This document shows positions 1 to 8,471 of a DNA stretch of 64,000 nt, in pieces. The notes under the pieces were generated by a model. The model searched no databases and was not told where the DNA came from. It saw only the letters and a list, made by a program, of their open reading frames with translations. The translations under genes and the position numbers were made by a program. Each line of letters opens with the position of its first letter. Positions within the stretch are counted from its first letter, which is position 1. Origin of the DNA: Yponomeuta sedellus (lineage: Eukaryota > Arthropoda > Insecta > Lepidoptera > Yponomeutidae); NCBI GenBank assembly GCA_934045075.1, contig OW203738.1:7734868-7798867 (forward strand). The letters run 5' to 3'.

Positions 1-249
1 CGAGATCCTGGGTCGGAAATGATCTTGCCTAATGTTAATGTACCTGTTGAGATTCATTTGCCTAAGGAAGAGCCAGACCAGGATTGCCAGCCAATTGAAA
101 CCATAAAGCCTGTACTATACGGCCTGATAAAGCGTAACCTGAAACGTAGCAATGTTCGAGAGCAACACCCTCCGGCAAACGTGACTCAAATGAATTCTTC
201 GAACACCAGTCCTGAAAGTGAAAATTATGGCAATGAAAATGGAGAAATG
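1..249 (+). CDS. BEN-domain protein gene, exon upstream of the BEN domain (5' partial)
   Basis: First visible exon of a four-exon gene joined as 1-249, 1533-1645, 2598-2741 and 5313-5508 (702 nt, 233 residues plus stop). BEN domains bind DNA or mediate chromatin contacts; relatives such as Drosophila Insensitive, the ELBA factors and vertebrate BEND5/BEND6 act as nuclear transcriptional repressors, so a similar role is inferred. This exon is open at the left edge in frame 1 and codes for an acidic, polar linker ending GNENGEM. The donor follows codon ATG at 249 (gtaatt), phase 0. The true start and a likely coiled-coil exon lie outside the window. A decayed copy of the second half of this exon is at 31936-32070 on the other strand. 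The gene is well supported because all four exons join in phase into one conserved domain; expression is not shown. Confidence 0.8.
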
Positions 250-313
250 GTAATTTTTTTTATTAAGAAACAGTGTATTGTTTATGTGTTTGCTGAATCC
301 TATAAAAAAAGAC

Positions 314-606
314 TCGCGGCCTAGTGGACTCGAGTGATTGGATTCAATCACTTGGGTTAAGCAACAACAAAAAAAAAGCCGCTAGGGCATTTTTCCCGAG
401 CGCTTCCGTGCTTCGCAAGGCCGTTGGTGCCGGCCGTCACCTAATGGCTATGGCAGAGGCCTTGGAGGCGGATTGATAATAAGGCCCGCCACTGTCTTAC
501 AATCCTCCACCAACCCGGACTTGGCCCCCGTGGTGGAGTATGGCCTAACCTTCCTGCAAGGCAGTAAGAGACTTGTGTCCCAGCAGTGGCGGCATACAAA
601 AAGTTG
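314..606 (+). repeat. R1 repeat, RTE-tailed non-autonomous element, copy 1
   Basis: Interspersed repeat starting near GCGGCCTAGTGG and ending in a cagcagtgg-type tail like that of RTE LINEs. It sits in the first BEN intron. A related copy occupies the same place beside the BEN pseudogene at 31497-31836, so this insertion predates that duplication. The R1 name is used only here. Confidence 0.75.
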
Positions 607-771
607 AAAAGTTGAGGTTTACTGTGCGATTAGATATATATTGTTAAGTCGATTAACTTACAGGTTAACAAGTTACTCTGCTGCGCAAAAACCCCGAATT
701 GTCGTAATAACCTACGAATTGTAGTTTTCCTTCAGTAATTCGTTTTTACCCCATTTGTGCCCACATAAGGT

Positions 772-1085
772 CTACTTACTCCAACGGTTGTCGGTTCTTC
801 GCGAGATATGGCCAGCCCACTGCCACTTCAGCTTGCTGATTCTCTGAGCTATTTCAATTACTTTGGTTCTCTGTCGGATGCGTCCGTTGGAGTAAACGTG
901 TTTTTGAGTGGAGACCGCGCCTCGGCAAACTTAGTGTAGGACGCCCTCCGACTAGGTGGGATGATAATCTGCGAAAAACTGCCGGCAGATGCTGGATGCG
1001 GCAAGCTGAGCGCTATGGCATTCATTAGGGGAGGGCTATGTCCAGCAGTGGACTAGTAGGTACAGCCTGACGACGACGACGACAA
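772..1085. mobile_element. RTE LINE 3' end with a 5' inversion
   Basis: On the minus strand, 886-775 codes for an RTE C-terminal stretch with IAQRISKLKWQWAGHIS. On the plus strand, 884-1050 continues the same protein with VGRPPTRWDD, followed by the usual tail ctatgtccagcagtgg. Both halves contain ccgttggagtaa, as expected when twin priming inverts the 5' part of a new LINE copy. Frameshifts and an in-frame stop make it dead. It lies in the first BEN intron. Confidence 0.8.
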
Positions 1086-1532
1086 CGAAGTTCTACTTTA
1101 CCTTGAGGAAAAACGTAGATAACTATTAAATAAGTAATTAATGCGTCCGAGTGCTTAGTGTGAGTTTTTTAACTACTCGATCGCGTTAACGTAAACTCAT
1201 ATTTCTTCGGCATCGAGGAAGCGCCACCTAGGGACAACTATGGAAATTAAAATTGCTGAGTGCGAGTTGTAATGGTTTACGTTGAGAAGTGAACACGTTT
1301 ACCGGCCAAAACACGAATAAACGCGAGTGCAAGCTGTACTGTGACAGCGTTTTGCCAGTTCGAACGGTTAACTTATTCATACTCACTACTCAATGCTCGA
1401 TTAACGCGGTAGGTAGTAAAGTTATTCGATTGGATCTGTCAAACTCGCACTAAGCACTCAGTTTCAGGTGGGAAACTCTGGTCGTCTACCCTTCCGGGAT
1501 AAAAGCATTAGATTATGTTAAGTATGTTTCAG
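1086..1532. other. BEN intron 1, remainder
   Basis: AT-rich intron sequence with no recognised element. It ends in the acceptor tatgtttcag. Confidence 0.5.
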
Positions 1533-1645
1533 GTACCAATAGGCAGCGGTAGGACTCTAGTGCCTAAGTCTCTTTACGTGAAAATCAACTGGGAGAGCTA
1601 CACTATGGCCACACGTAAACTGCTGATGGCAGTATTTCCTAGGAG
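1533..1645 (+). CDS. BEN-domain protein gene, first BEN exon
   Basis: Begins after tatgtttcag in phase 0 and reads VPIGSGRTLVP, then SYTMATRKLLMAVFPR, the N-terminal half of a BEN domain. It ends with two bases of an Arg codon before the donor gtaaga, so the next exon enters in phase 2. At 113 nt it is a typical short internal exon. A diverged version, with TLVPREVY and SYTIATRKLLMAVFPR, is at 50374-50531. Confidence 0.88.
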
Positions 1646-1675
1646 GTAAGATTACCTGGTCTTCAAAAGAGATAT

Positions 1676-2010
1676 CATAAAACTAGTTCTAATAATAGAA
1701 AGTAGGTAGAGATTACATAGTTTTGGAATGTGCGATGGGTCTGGCCATTGTGTACTGCTGATAAGAGACTATTTTATAAGCCTTTGTCTAACTTTACTAC
1801 ATGTTAGTCTTTTGCTCAGAAGTAAGGAGAATCGTAAAACTGATTCTAATAACTTTCACAATAAGCCCCTATCTCTTACAGAAAGTTGGTAGAGATTACA
1901 GTCATGGTTTTGTAAAAAAGGTGTGTTGGGTCTGGCCATTGTGTACTGCTGATAAGAGACTATTGTATAAGCCTAACTTTACTACTTGCTAGTCTTTTGC
2001 TGAGAAATAA
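1676..2010. repeat. Tandem duplication of about 165 bp in BEN intron 2
   Basis: Two direct copies, about 1676-1836 and 1837-2010. Both contain gggtctggccattgtgtact, gataagagactatt and the agtcttttgct segment, with scattered differences. A 63-residue open frame over it is chance. Confidence 0.75.
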
Positions 2011-2104
2011 GGATTACCTTTTGGCCTTGGAAAATTAATAACTTACTAATGCTTACTAGGAATTACTTAGATGCCTCGTCAAGTTCCAAAAAAAACTCGG
2101 TACG

Positions 2105-2350
2105 GTAAAGACAGCTTTGGTTAGGCCCGATAATGGTAAATACCAATGCACTTAACTAAGTCTGTGTTAATAAGAAAACACATGGTAAGGAAACCCGAGT
2201 ATTTTCGTGGGCGGTATCGTCTGTACCTGTGAAGGAAAATATCGTGAGGAAACCTGAGTGATTTCAGAGCTTGAAATTGCCCATCCACGTGGGCACGCGC
2301 GGTAATTAACCCAGGCCTTTGCCCTGCCATGGGACGATTGTAGGCTACAT
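2105..2350 (+). repeat. SINE fragment with RTE-like tail
   Basis: Contains gtgaaggaaaatatcgtgag and aacctgag, a hallmark of a lepidopteran tRNA-derived SINE (family C here), and ends with cctttgccctgccatgggac, like an RTE 3' tail. The tRNA head is not preserved. Confidence 0.5.
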
Positions 2351-2597
2351 AAAAAAAACACATTCATTGTACTTCCTGCCAATGTAAAGTTTTCACTTCC
2401 AATCAACTCACGAATATTTATAAATATACCATTACCAAAGTTCTTTAGCAATACTGTTTTCACAATGAAAAGAACATTCTCTCAAAATATAGATTACAAT
2501 TTCTTAATCACCTGTAGTTTCCGTAGGACTCCTAGATACTGACCTTAATTAAGGTCTCTTTTATGAATTCCTATTCTCATGACAAACCCTTTTCCAG

Positions 2598-2741
2598 GAT
2601 TCTAGCGACGCATTCCCTAACGGGAAAAGCCTCGCCAGCATTCAGTGACCGCCCAGCCAAGTTGTGTTTGGATCCCAAGAAAGTGTCTGATGTGGCCATG
2701 GAAGTAATAGAGAGATGCAACGTCAGGGAGAGCTTAGTAAG
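2598..2741 (+). CDS. BEN-domain protein gene, second BEN exon
   Basis: Begins after cttttccag; its first base completes the Arg codon from the previous exon. It reads ILATHSLTGKASPAF, then LDPKKVSDVAMEVIERC and ESLVR, the middle of the BEN domain with the typical LATHSLTGK block. The 144-nt exon ends on two bases of an Arg codon before the donor gttggt. The broken copy at 50948-51036 has VLAHLLTTGKASTAF. Confidence 0.88.
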
Positions 2742-2799
2742 GTTGGTAACGTCGTAAAGCCTCAGTAAGGGGTTTCAGTATGGGTTGTACGATGGACCG

Positions 2800-2967
2800 C
2801 TCGTGGCCTAGCCGAACCGAGTGATTGGAATGAATCACTTTAGTTAACCAATCCGGACTTGGCCCCCGTGGTGGAGTATGGCCTATACCTTCCTCAGGGA
2901 AGAGACCCGTGGGGACATAATGGGTCGATGTTGAATCTTTAGCAACAACAGGGCGCGGTCTGGTGCA
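2800..2967 (+). repeat. R1 repeat, internally deleted part
   Basis: Starts ctcgtggcctag and then jumps to the ccggacttggcccccgtgg part of R1. A second R1 start segment (agcaacaacagggcgcgg) leads to the LINE insertion at 2968. Confidence 0.7.
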
Positions 2968-3345
2968 GTTTGGGTTCTCAATTTATAATAAGCTTCCAAC
3001 AAAAATTCAAGCTCTCTCGGGTAATCATTTTATCACGGCTCTAAAAGCTTACCTAATGGAAATGTGTCCTTATAGTATCCTCGAATTTAATAATTATAAA
3101 AGCACCCAATGAATTTTATTATTAACTCATAATTTTGACAAAGAATTCTATGTACCTAATTGCAATTAATTTTTTTCCCTTTTGATCTTTTGTTTTGTAA
3201 TGTATAAGTTGTAAATTAATTTAATTAAATCCTTACTTTTAAGTATTTTGCTACGCCTTAATTGGTAAAATTACACGTGCAATATCTAATTATAATATCT
3301 ATGAATACTGTAATTTATGGCAATAAATGAATTGAATTGAATTGA
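2968..3345 (+). mobile_element. 5'-truncated LINE (CR1/jockey type), 3' end only
   Basis: Codes for the last ~48 residues of a LINE reverse transcriptase ORF (FSIYNKLPTKIQALSG, stop at about 3112), then an AT-rich 3' UTR and a (gaatt)n tail, aataaatgaattgaattg. It interrupts an R1 repeat: R1 sequence stops at gtctggtgcag and resumes at gtcccgtggctaccgc. Confidence 0.75.
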
Positions 3346-3620
3346 CCGTCCCGTGGCTACCGCTAGTGGCATTTTTTCCCGACACTTCCATACTTCGCAA
3401 GGCACGCTAAGCCATTGGTGCCAGATGTCATATAATAGCAGTCGTTAAGCCATGTCAGAGGCCTTATGGGCGACTTGATAACTTCTGAGAGTAAGGCCCG
3501 CCACTGTCTCACAATCCTTCACCAACCAGGACTTGGCCCCCGTGGTGGAGTATGGCCTAACCTTCCTGTGATGCAGGAAGATACCCGTGAACCAGCAGTG
3601 AGGACGTACAAGGGTTGATT
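3346..3620 (+). repeat. R1 repeat, second part after LINE insertion
   Basis: Continues the R1 consensus (ctaccgctagtggcat onward) to the end near tacaagggttgat. Alignable with 31497-31836, 35840-36075 and 53059-53350. Confidence 0.75.
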
Positions 3621-3663
3621 TTATAATAAGTATTAGGAAGACTAACAGCACATAACAAAGCGT

Positions 3664-3936
3664 AACAAATTTAAAAACCTATTTAGAGGCTAAAAATTTC
3701 ACCCATGCCGGGATTCGAACCCGCAACCTCTGGCTATGTGTACCAGCGCTCTAAATTGAGCCAATGGGCGACTCACGGCATCAGTGAAATTTCGAACCTC
3801 TTTACACTCTTTTCACTGATGCCGTGAGTCGCCCATTGGCTCAATTTAGAGCGCTGGTACGGATAGCCAGAGGTTGCGGGTTCGAATCCCGGCATGGGTG
3901 AAATTTTTAGCCTCTAAATAGGTTTTTAAATTTGTT
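3664..3936. repeat. Inverted pair of SINE B copies (large hairpin)
   Basis: Arms at 3664-3790 and 3811-3936 are near-perfect reverse complements around a ~20-nt loop. Each arm holds the tRNA-like body of SINE family B: box A tggctcaatttagagcg and box B GGTTCGAATCC. The two tRNA-like bodies face each other. Confidence 0.85.
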
Positions 3937-4295
3937 CCTTAGCACGGGTTAGTGCATTAATAATAAAAAAAATAGTGTAATCATGTGGGTACAGTGATAT
4001 CGTTCCGATGTTAAACCTAACTGCAAAGTAGGTAGTCGGGGCTGTAAGTAATGCAATTTGCTTAAGTCAGATGTCGTTGCCTGTACGTAATACAGAGAAT
4101 ATTGTAAAGAGGTTCGAAATTTCACTGATGCCGTGAGTCGCCCATTGGCTCAATTTAGAGCGCTGGTACGGATAGCCAGAGGTTGCGGGTTCGAATCCCG
4201 GCATGGGTGAAATTTTTAGCCTCTAAATAGGTTTTTAAATTTGTTCCTTAGCACGGGTTAGTGCATTAATAATAAAAAAATAGTGTAAAGCGTAA
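3937..4295 (+). repeat. SINE B, full-length head-to-tail copy
   Basis: After the tail of the previous copy (agcacgggttagtgcatt) a complete further unit follows: head tcatgtgggtacagtgatat, a leader, tRNA-like body at about 4133-4210, and tail. The tRNA-like body sits in the middle of the repeat, not at its 5' end, so copies joined head to tail look like a dimer. Confidence 0.8.
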
Positions 4296-4320
4296 CAAGT
4301 TCTGACAATTCAATGTACAT

Positions 4321-4393
4321 TGTGTTTCGATGTCAGCACCCCAAACTAGGCGCAAAGTGTTTCGATGTCAGCACCCCAAACTAGGCGGAGTCT
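4321..4393. repeat. 37-bp direct repeat, two units
   Basis: The segment gtttcgatgtcagcacccca followed by aactaggcg occurs twice in a row. Confidence 0.85.
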
Positions 4394-4592
4394 GTATCTT
4401 GGGACTCATATTTTCGTTTCAAGGGTTTTAAATCATAAAACCGCCTGTTTTAAGCGCTTTGATGCATACCTGAAACCTCTATTCAAACAAGCGCACATTC
4501 AGACAAGTACTCGACAGACAGACGGCGTGGATATTTGAAGTCAGTTAAAAACCTGTTATTGAAAGGAAATGGAATTGGTTTTAAGACAAGTA

Positions 4593-4678
4593 CAGTCGAC
4601 AGCAGGTCCTCGTTTGAAGTCGTGCGTAACGTAACTGATTAGAGTGGTCGTATGTATAGGTTGAAGTGCTGTCGACTG
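4593..4678. mobile_element. 86-bp Tc1/mariner-type MITE
   Basis: Terminal inverted repeats CAGTCGACAGCA and tgctgtcgactg, flanked on both sides by TA. A CAGT start with TA target duplication is characteristic of Tc1/mariner-derived MITEs. Confidence 0.7.
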
Positions 4679-4710
4679 TACTTATAATATAATATACCTA
4701 CTTATATACG

Positions 4711-4905
4711 ACGACCTCTGTGGCATAGCGGTAGCACACCCACCTACCATGCAATAGGTCCCGGGTTCGAATCCCGGTTGAGAACAAAAAAAAACCTCAG
4801 GTCTTGGATGTTTACATGTTTGTGATGTCGTTGTTTCTGGTTCCCACGACACAGGGTATCCTAGTGTGGGGCCAGAAGCAATGTATGTAAGTAAATGTTA
4901 TGTTA
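4711..4905 (+). repeat. SINE A (tRNA-Gly-like head), copy 1
   Basis: tRNA-like head with box A tggcatagcgg and box B GGTTCGAATCC, a short A-run, then a unique body (ggttcccacgacacagggta, ggccagaagcaatgtatgt). Anticodon-region resemblance to tRNA-Gly (cctaccatg) is an inference. Further copies are at 27436-27642 and 28752-28955. Confidence 0.85.
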
Positions 4906-5009
4906 TATATAAATGTAAGAAATTAAAACAATCATACGTATGGGAGCGTAAAAGACTTGTCTAATATTAGACACCAGCAAATCAAATTTTTTCCCTTTTG
5001 AAATAGGTT

Positions 5010-5280
5010 TAGCTGTAAGTTGGTAGTAGGTACGTACCTGCAGCTTGGGCACCTGACCAATGGCTAGGGCTATTGTTCTAATTTCTATAGAGAAAATTGC
5101 AAGGCAAGAATACAATAAGACAATAAATAGTTTTGCTTTCCGGTAAAGGTTTTGCAGCTGCGAAAGTATAGTCAACTCATTGTCAGTCGTAAATAGTCAA
5201 TAGATCACACGAAAATAAGACAAAACTCACGGACAAACACAAACTTTACCAGACCACAATAAGGTTGAGTTTTGTTAAAT
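5010..5280. repeat. BEN intron segment shared with 14111-15200
   Basis: Contains gctattgtt-taatttctatag, ttttgcagctgc-aaagta and an aagacaaaactcacgg segment, all recurring in order at 14111-15200. Directly precedes the last BEN exon. Confidence 0.6.
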
Positions 5281-5312
5281 TCGTGTTTAAGAAAGTCCTT
5301 TTTTGCCAACAG

Positions 5313-5508
5313 GAGTGTAATTACGACCAAGTGTGCGGACGAGTGCAAGATGCTCCGGATGAAATCTGCGAAGGAGAATCAGAGAAAATCACTGAACATG
5401 TCTCCACTTTGGTCTTCGCTTATTGATAACCAAGAAAACGTACCACCAGGTAACGGACATGGCATGCCTGATGATAAATTACCAAATACTAGTTTCACTC
5501 AAACATAG
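5313..5508 (+). CDS. BEN-domain protein gene, terminal exon
   Basis: Starts after ttttgccaacag; its first base completes the Arg codon of the previous exon. It reads SVITTKCADECKMLRMK, the C-terminal end of the BEN domain, then a polar tail (ENQRKSLNMSP, DNQENVPPGN) and a TAG stop at 5506-5508. The tail after the BEN domain is about 45 residues. No clear AATAAA is seen close downstream. An internal gtaacg after CCACCAG resembles a donor, but the open frame to the stop makes a terminal exon simpler. A broken copy with ITTKCAD followed by TAA is at 51971. Confidence 0.85.
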
Positions 5509-5599
5509 TAATCTCTACATTACACTTTAGGTATACATACTAACAGGTAACTCGTTACCTAGGAAATAGCAATATGAGAAACTTAGCGATAGTTTTATT

Positions 5600-6847
5600 A
5601 AAAGTAAGTAAAAGTACTACTACTTTGGTAGAATGTAATAGTTTAGTATAGTCCTTGTAACGACTAGACTTGGGCAAAGTGTGTCTTTAGAGGGAGTTCT
5701 TATATCTCATATCTTTGCTCACCGACACACACTATATCTCTATCATATCTCGCTCACCACTTGTGTCCTAGCTCATACGACGTCCAATCAACTAAGTGCG
5801 TGTGGAAACAAGAGACCTAAGTGCTGAGTCAGTCTAGTCTACCTATTCCCTACTCTATCCAGATCACACGTTTTTTTGGTGAACTTAGAAATGCGGCCGA
5901 ATGTAACCGATGTCAAACGATGTTGATCTCGCTCTCGCGCATTGTGTGTGAGCTGGATAAAGTAGCAGGAGATTACTACCTTACTGAGTGGAGAGTATGT
6001 AGGGAGCCAGATATAGTTGACATCTCTGGGATATGAATGGGATACACTTGACGGCGAAGGAGTTGTGTGTCCACTCATATCTGGCTCTTGAGTTACCCAA
6101 GGCTAGTAACGACTAGCTCTTCGTAGAGCCCACACATTTGTAAAGTAGTCATTAATTTTGGTAGAATGTACTATCTGAGCTAATGGGCAAGTACCGGTAT
6201 CAGCGAAATTTCGAACTTCTTTACAATATCCTCTGGATTACTTACAGGCAGCGACGTCTGGCTGAAGTAATTTGCATCACTTGCAGCCCCAAGTACCTAT
6301 TTTGCAGTTAAAAATTTTCCTTAGCACGGGTTAGTGCAACAGAATATCCTCCTAAGCCCTGGCGTCATAAAAATAGGACATCACGAATAACTTTCTTAAT
6401 TAACCCCCAATGGTTTACTAGGAAGTCCGGAAAACCTACTGTTCCAGGTCCAATATTTTCCTCATCATTTTTTGGACAAGAAGAAAAAGTTCATCAAAAT
6501 CTACGTAGTTTTAGAAGAATTGAAGTAACTGTTACCTCTAGGGCTTAGGAGGATATAAAAATGTACTAGTTTAGTATAGGCCTTGTAAGGCCTAGCTCGC
6601 CGTAGAGCCCACATTTGTAGGTATGTATTAACTAAGTAATTAAGAATTTGAATGATAAAATTCTATGCCTATCAATTTTTTATCATGTATTATTTGGAAT
6701 TGTGGGTAAATACCAATTTCATTTCGTAGAATGTACTAGTTTAGTACAGTCCTTGTACTAATCTAGTACATTACGTCAGGACAGTAACGTCTAGCTGATC
6801 GTAGAGCTCATTTAGTAGGATAGTCATTGATTTGTATTCACTAGATA
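5600..6847. other. Degenerate repeat-rich stretch
   Basis: No gene. The motifs tagaatgtactagtttagta, ccttgtaacgactagctc and gtagagcccacatttgta recur at about 5620, 6090-6180, 6560-6630 and 6725-6830 as diverged direct repeats. A SINE B fragment in mixed orientation lies at 6185-6340 (leader, then agcacgggttagtgca tail). Short open frames here look like chance. Confidence 0.55.
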
Positions 6848-7199
6848 AGCGGTTCTCAAAGTTTTGCTGACGGAACCCTTTTGGGAAGCGAAACACTTTA
6901 CGGAACCCTACAAAAAAACAATTGCTTTGAAACATATATTCTTTATTAATAAGCACAATAAAAGTAACACAATGTGGTGGCGACTAAGTTCGGCTGCGCT
7001 TCGTGCGTCAAAACTTTCTACTTGGTTGCAATACTCGTATGCTGAGGCTCGACCCTTTGTCTTAATATGTCATAAATGCATTTTATTCTACCAGAAAGGT
7101 GTAAAATTTATTAAATACTTAGGGAACCCCAACAGGGGTTATCGCGAAACCCTAGGGTTCCGCGGAACCCTTAGGGTTCCACACTTTGAGTATGGCTGC
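6848..7199. mobile_element. hAT-type MITE with 8-bp target duplication
   Basis: 352-bp element starting AGCGGTTCTCAAAGT and ending ACTTTGAGTATGGCTGC, with imperfect inverted ends. Flanked on both sides by ACTAGATA (6840-6847 and 7200-7207), the 8-bp duplication expected for hAT. Inside, ggaaccc motifs repeat in both orientations. The 138-codon frame across it is not coding. Confidence 0.75.
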
Positions 7200-7207
7200 A
7201 CTAGATA

Positions 7208-7432
7208 TTTAAGTATTTTAATGACAACATTGTACTTATGCTTATCTATTTTGTCAGGTATTATTTGGAATTGTAGGTAGATACCAATTTCATTTGATAG
7301 AATGTAGGGTAGTCATTAATTTGTATTAAGTACAAATTAAGAATTATAATTATAAAATTGTATGCCTATCTATTCGGAATTGTAGGTAATTTCATTATTT
7401 TAACAAATTTCATTTTTATGCGATAATATGCC
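7208..7432. other. Unassigned AT-rich stretch
   Basis: Carries more of the tagaatgta / gtagtcattaatttgtatt repeat units seen at 5600-6847. Confidence 0.4.
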
Positions 7433-8471
7433 AGCGTCAGAATGACCCGTCACTACGCGTATTATCGTCGAAAATTGTGATGATTAGATGGACCAGACAG
7501 CCTGAGATACATCTGAAAACTAGATCACTCGCTGTAGGAAGATCATTAACTCTTGGAAAAATATGTTTGTACGGTGCAAAAGCCTGTTTTTGTTCCCCGT
7601 AAGAAACCACAGACTTTCTTCCTCATCTCATGATAAGGATAATATGTTTACACTAACCATCAAACTGGAAGTAATGCTAATTATGACAGTGTGAGTTATA
7701 TGACAGTGTGCTAACACAATTTTTTGAACAAAATTTTTTGAACTATTTACAGTGTATCCGTTCTTAAATGGCATAACGAGTAAACAAACCTCACTCGATC
7801 ACAAAACACGAATTCCGGAAGCATCACTCGATGTAGGTTACCACATTTAGTTGTAGACACTAGTTAAGACACAGGGGCATCATATTTTGCCGAAAACTGG
7901 CTGAATTTGTGATTAAAACTATGATTTTTTGCCGAAATTCTAAATACACTGATTTTCTGATCTGACCGCAGTTTTTTTTTCTGCGAGCCAATGGCATAGA
8001 CCGCAACTACATCACCCCAAAATCCGGCGATTTTGTTTTCAAATTTTACTCTGTGGGTTATACCGTTGATTCTTCGAGCTTGCTTGAAATTCTGTCAGTT
8101 TTAATGCGGTATACAAAACTGCCAGTGGATCAGCCGAGCCAGCGAGCAAACAGTTTTTTTCACGTTGCTGTAGCCACGGTTGCCAGATGAGATTTTCTAA
8201 ATATCTCCAAATCAGTATAAAAAAAAAACTAAAAATGATATCTTTCGCAGCACAAACCCCCATTTTAAATATTTTATATGGTCCAAAATCTTTAATGTTC
8301 TACACGTTTTTCGATTCTACTTTTCCCCATAATGATCTTAAGAACTCTTTATTGAGGAGATAGCATTACCGCCAACATTTATTAGCGGAATTTTCTTAAT
8401 TTTTTTGTCCCCGTTTGTAGGTATGTATGGGTCGAGTTCAGTGTAGCAGATGGATTGCGATACTAATATTA

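Noticed and set aside
3695..3770. Possible true tRNA genes in SINE A, B and C heads
   Set aside because: Acceptor stems do not pair fully, the anticodon loops are irregular and each head continues into a SINE body.
4300..4400. CRISPR-like array from short direct repeats
   Set aside because: Only two units without spacers, in a eukaryotic genome.
6864..7280. 138-codon open frame on the plus strand
   Set aside because: It runs across the whole hAT MITE and both flanks; no conserved content.
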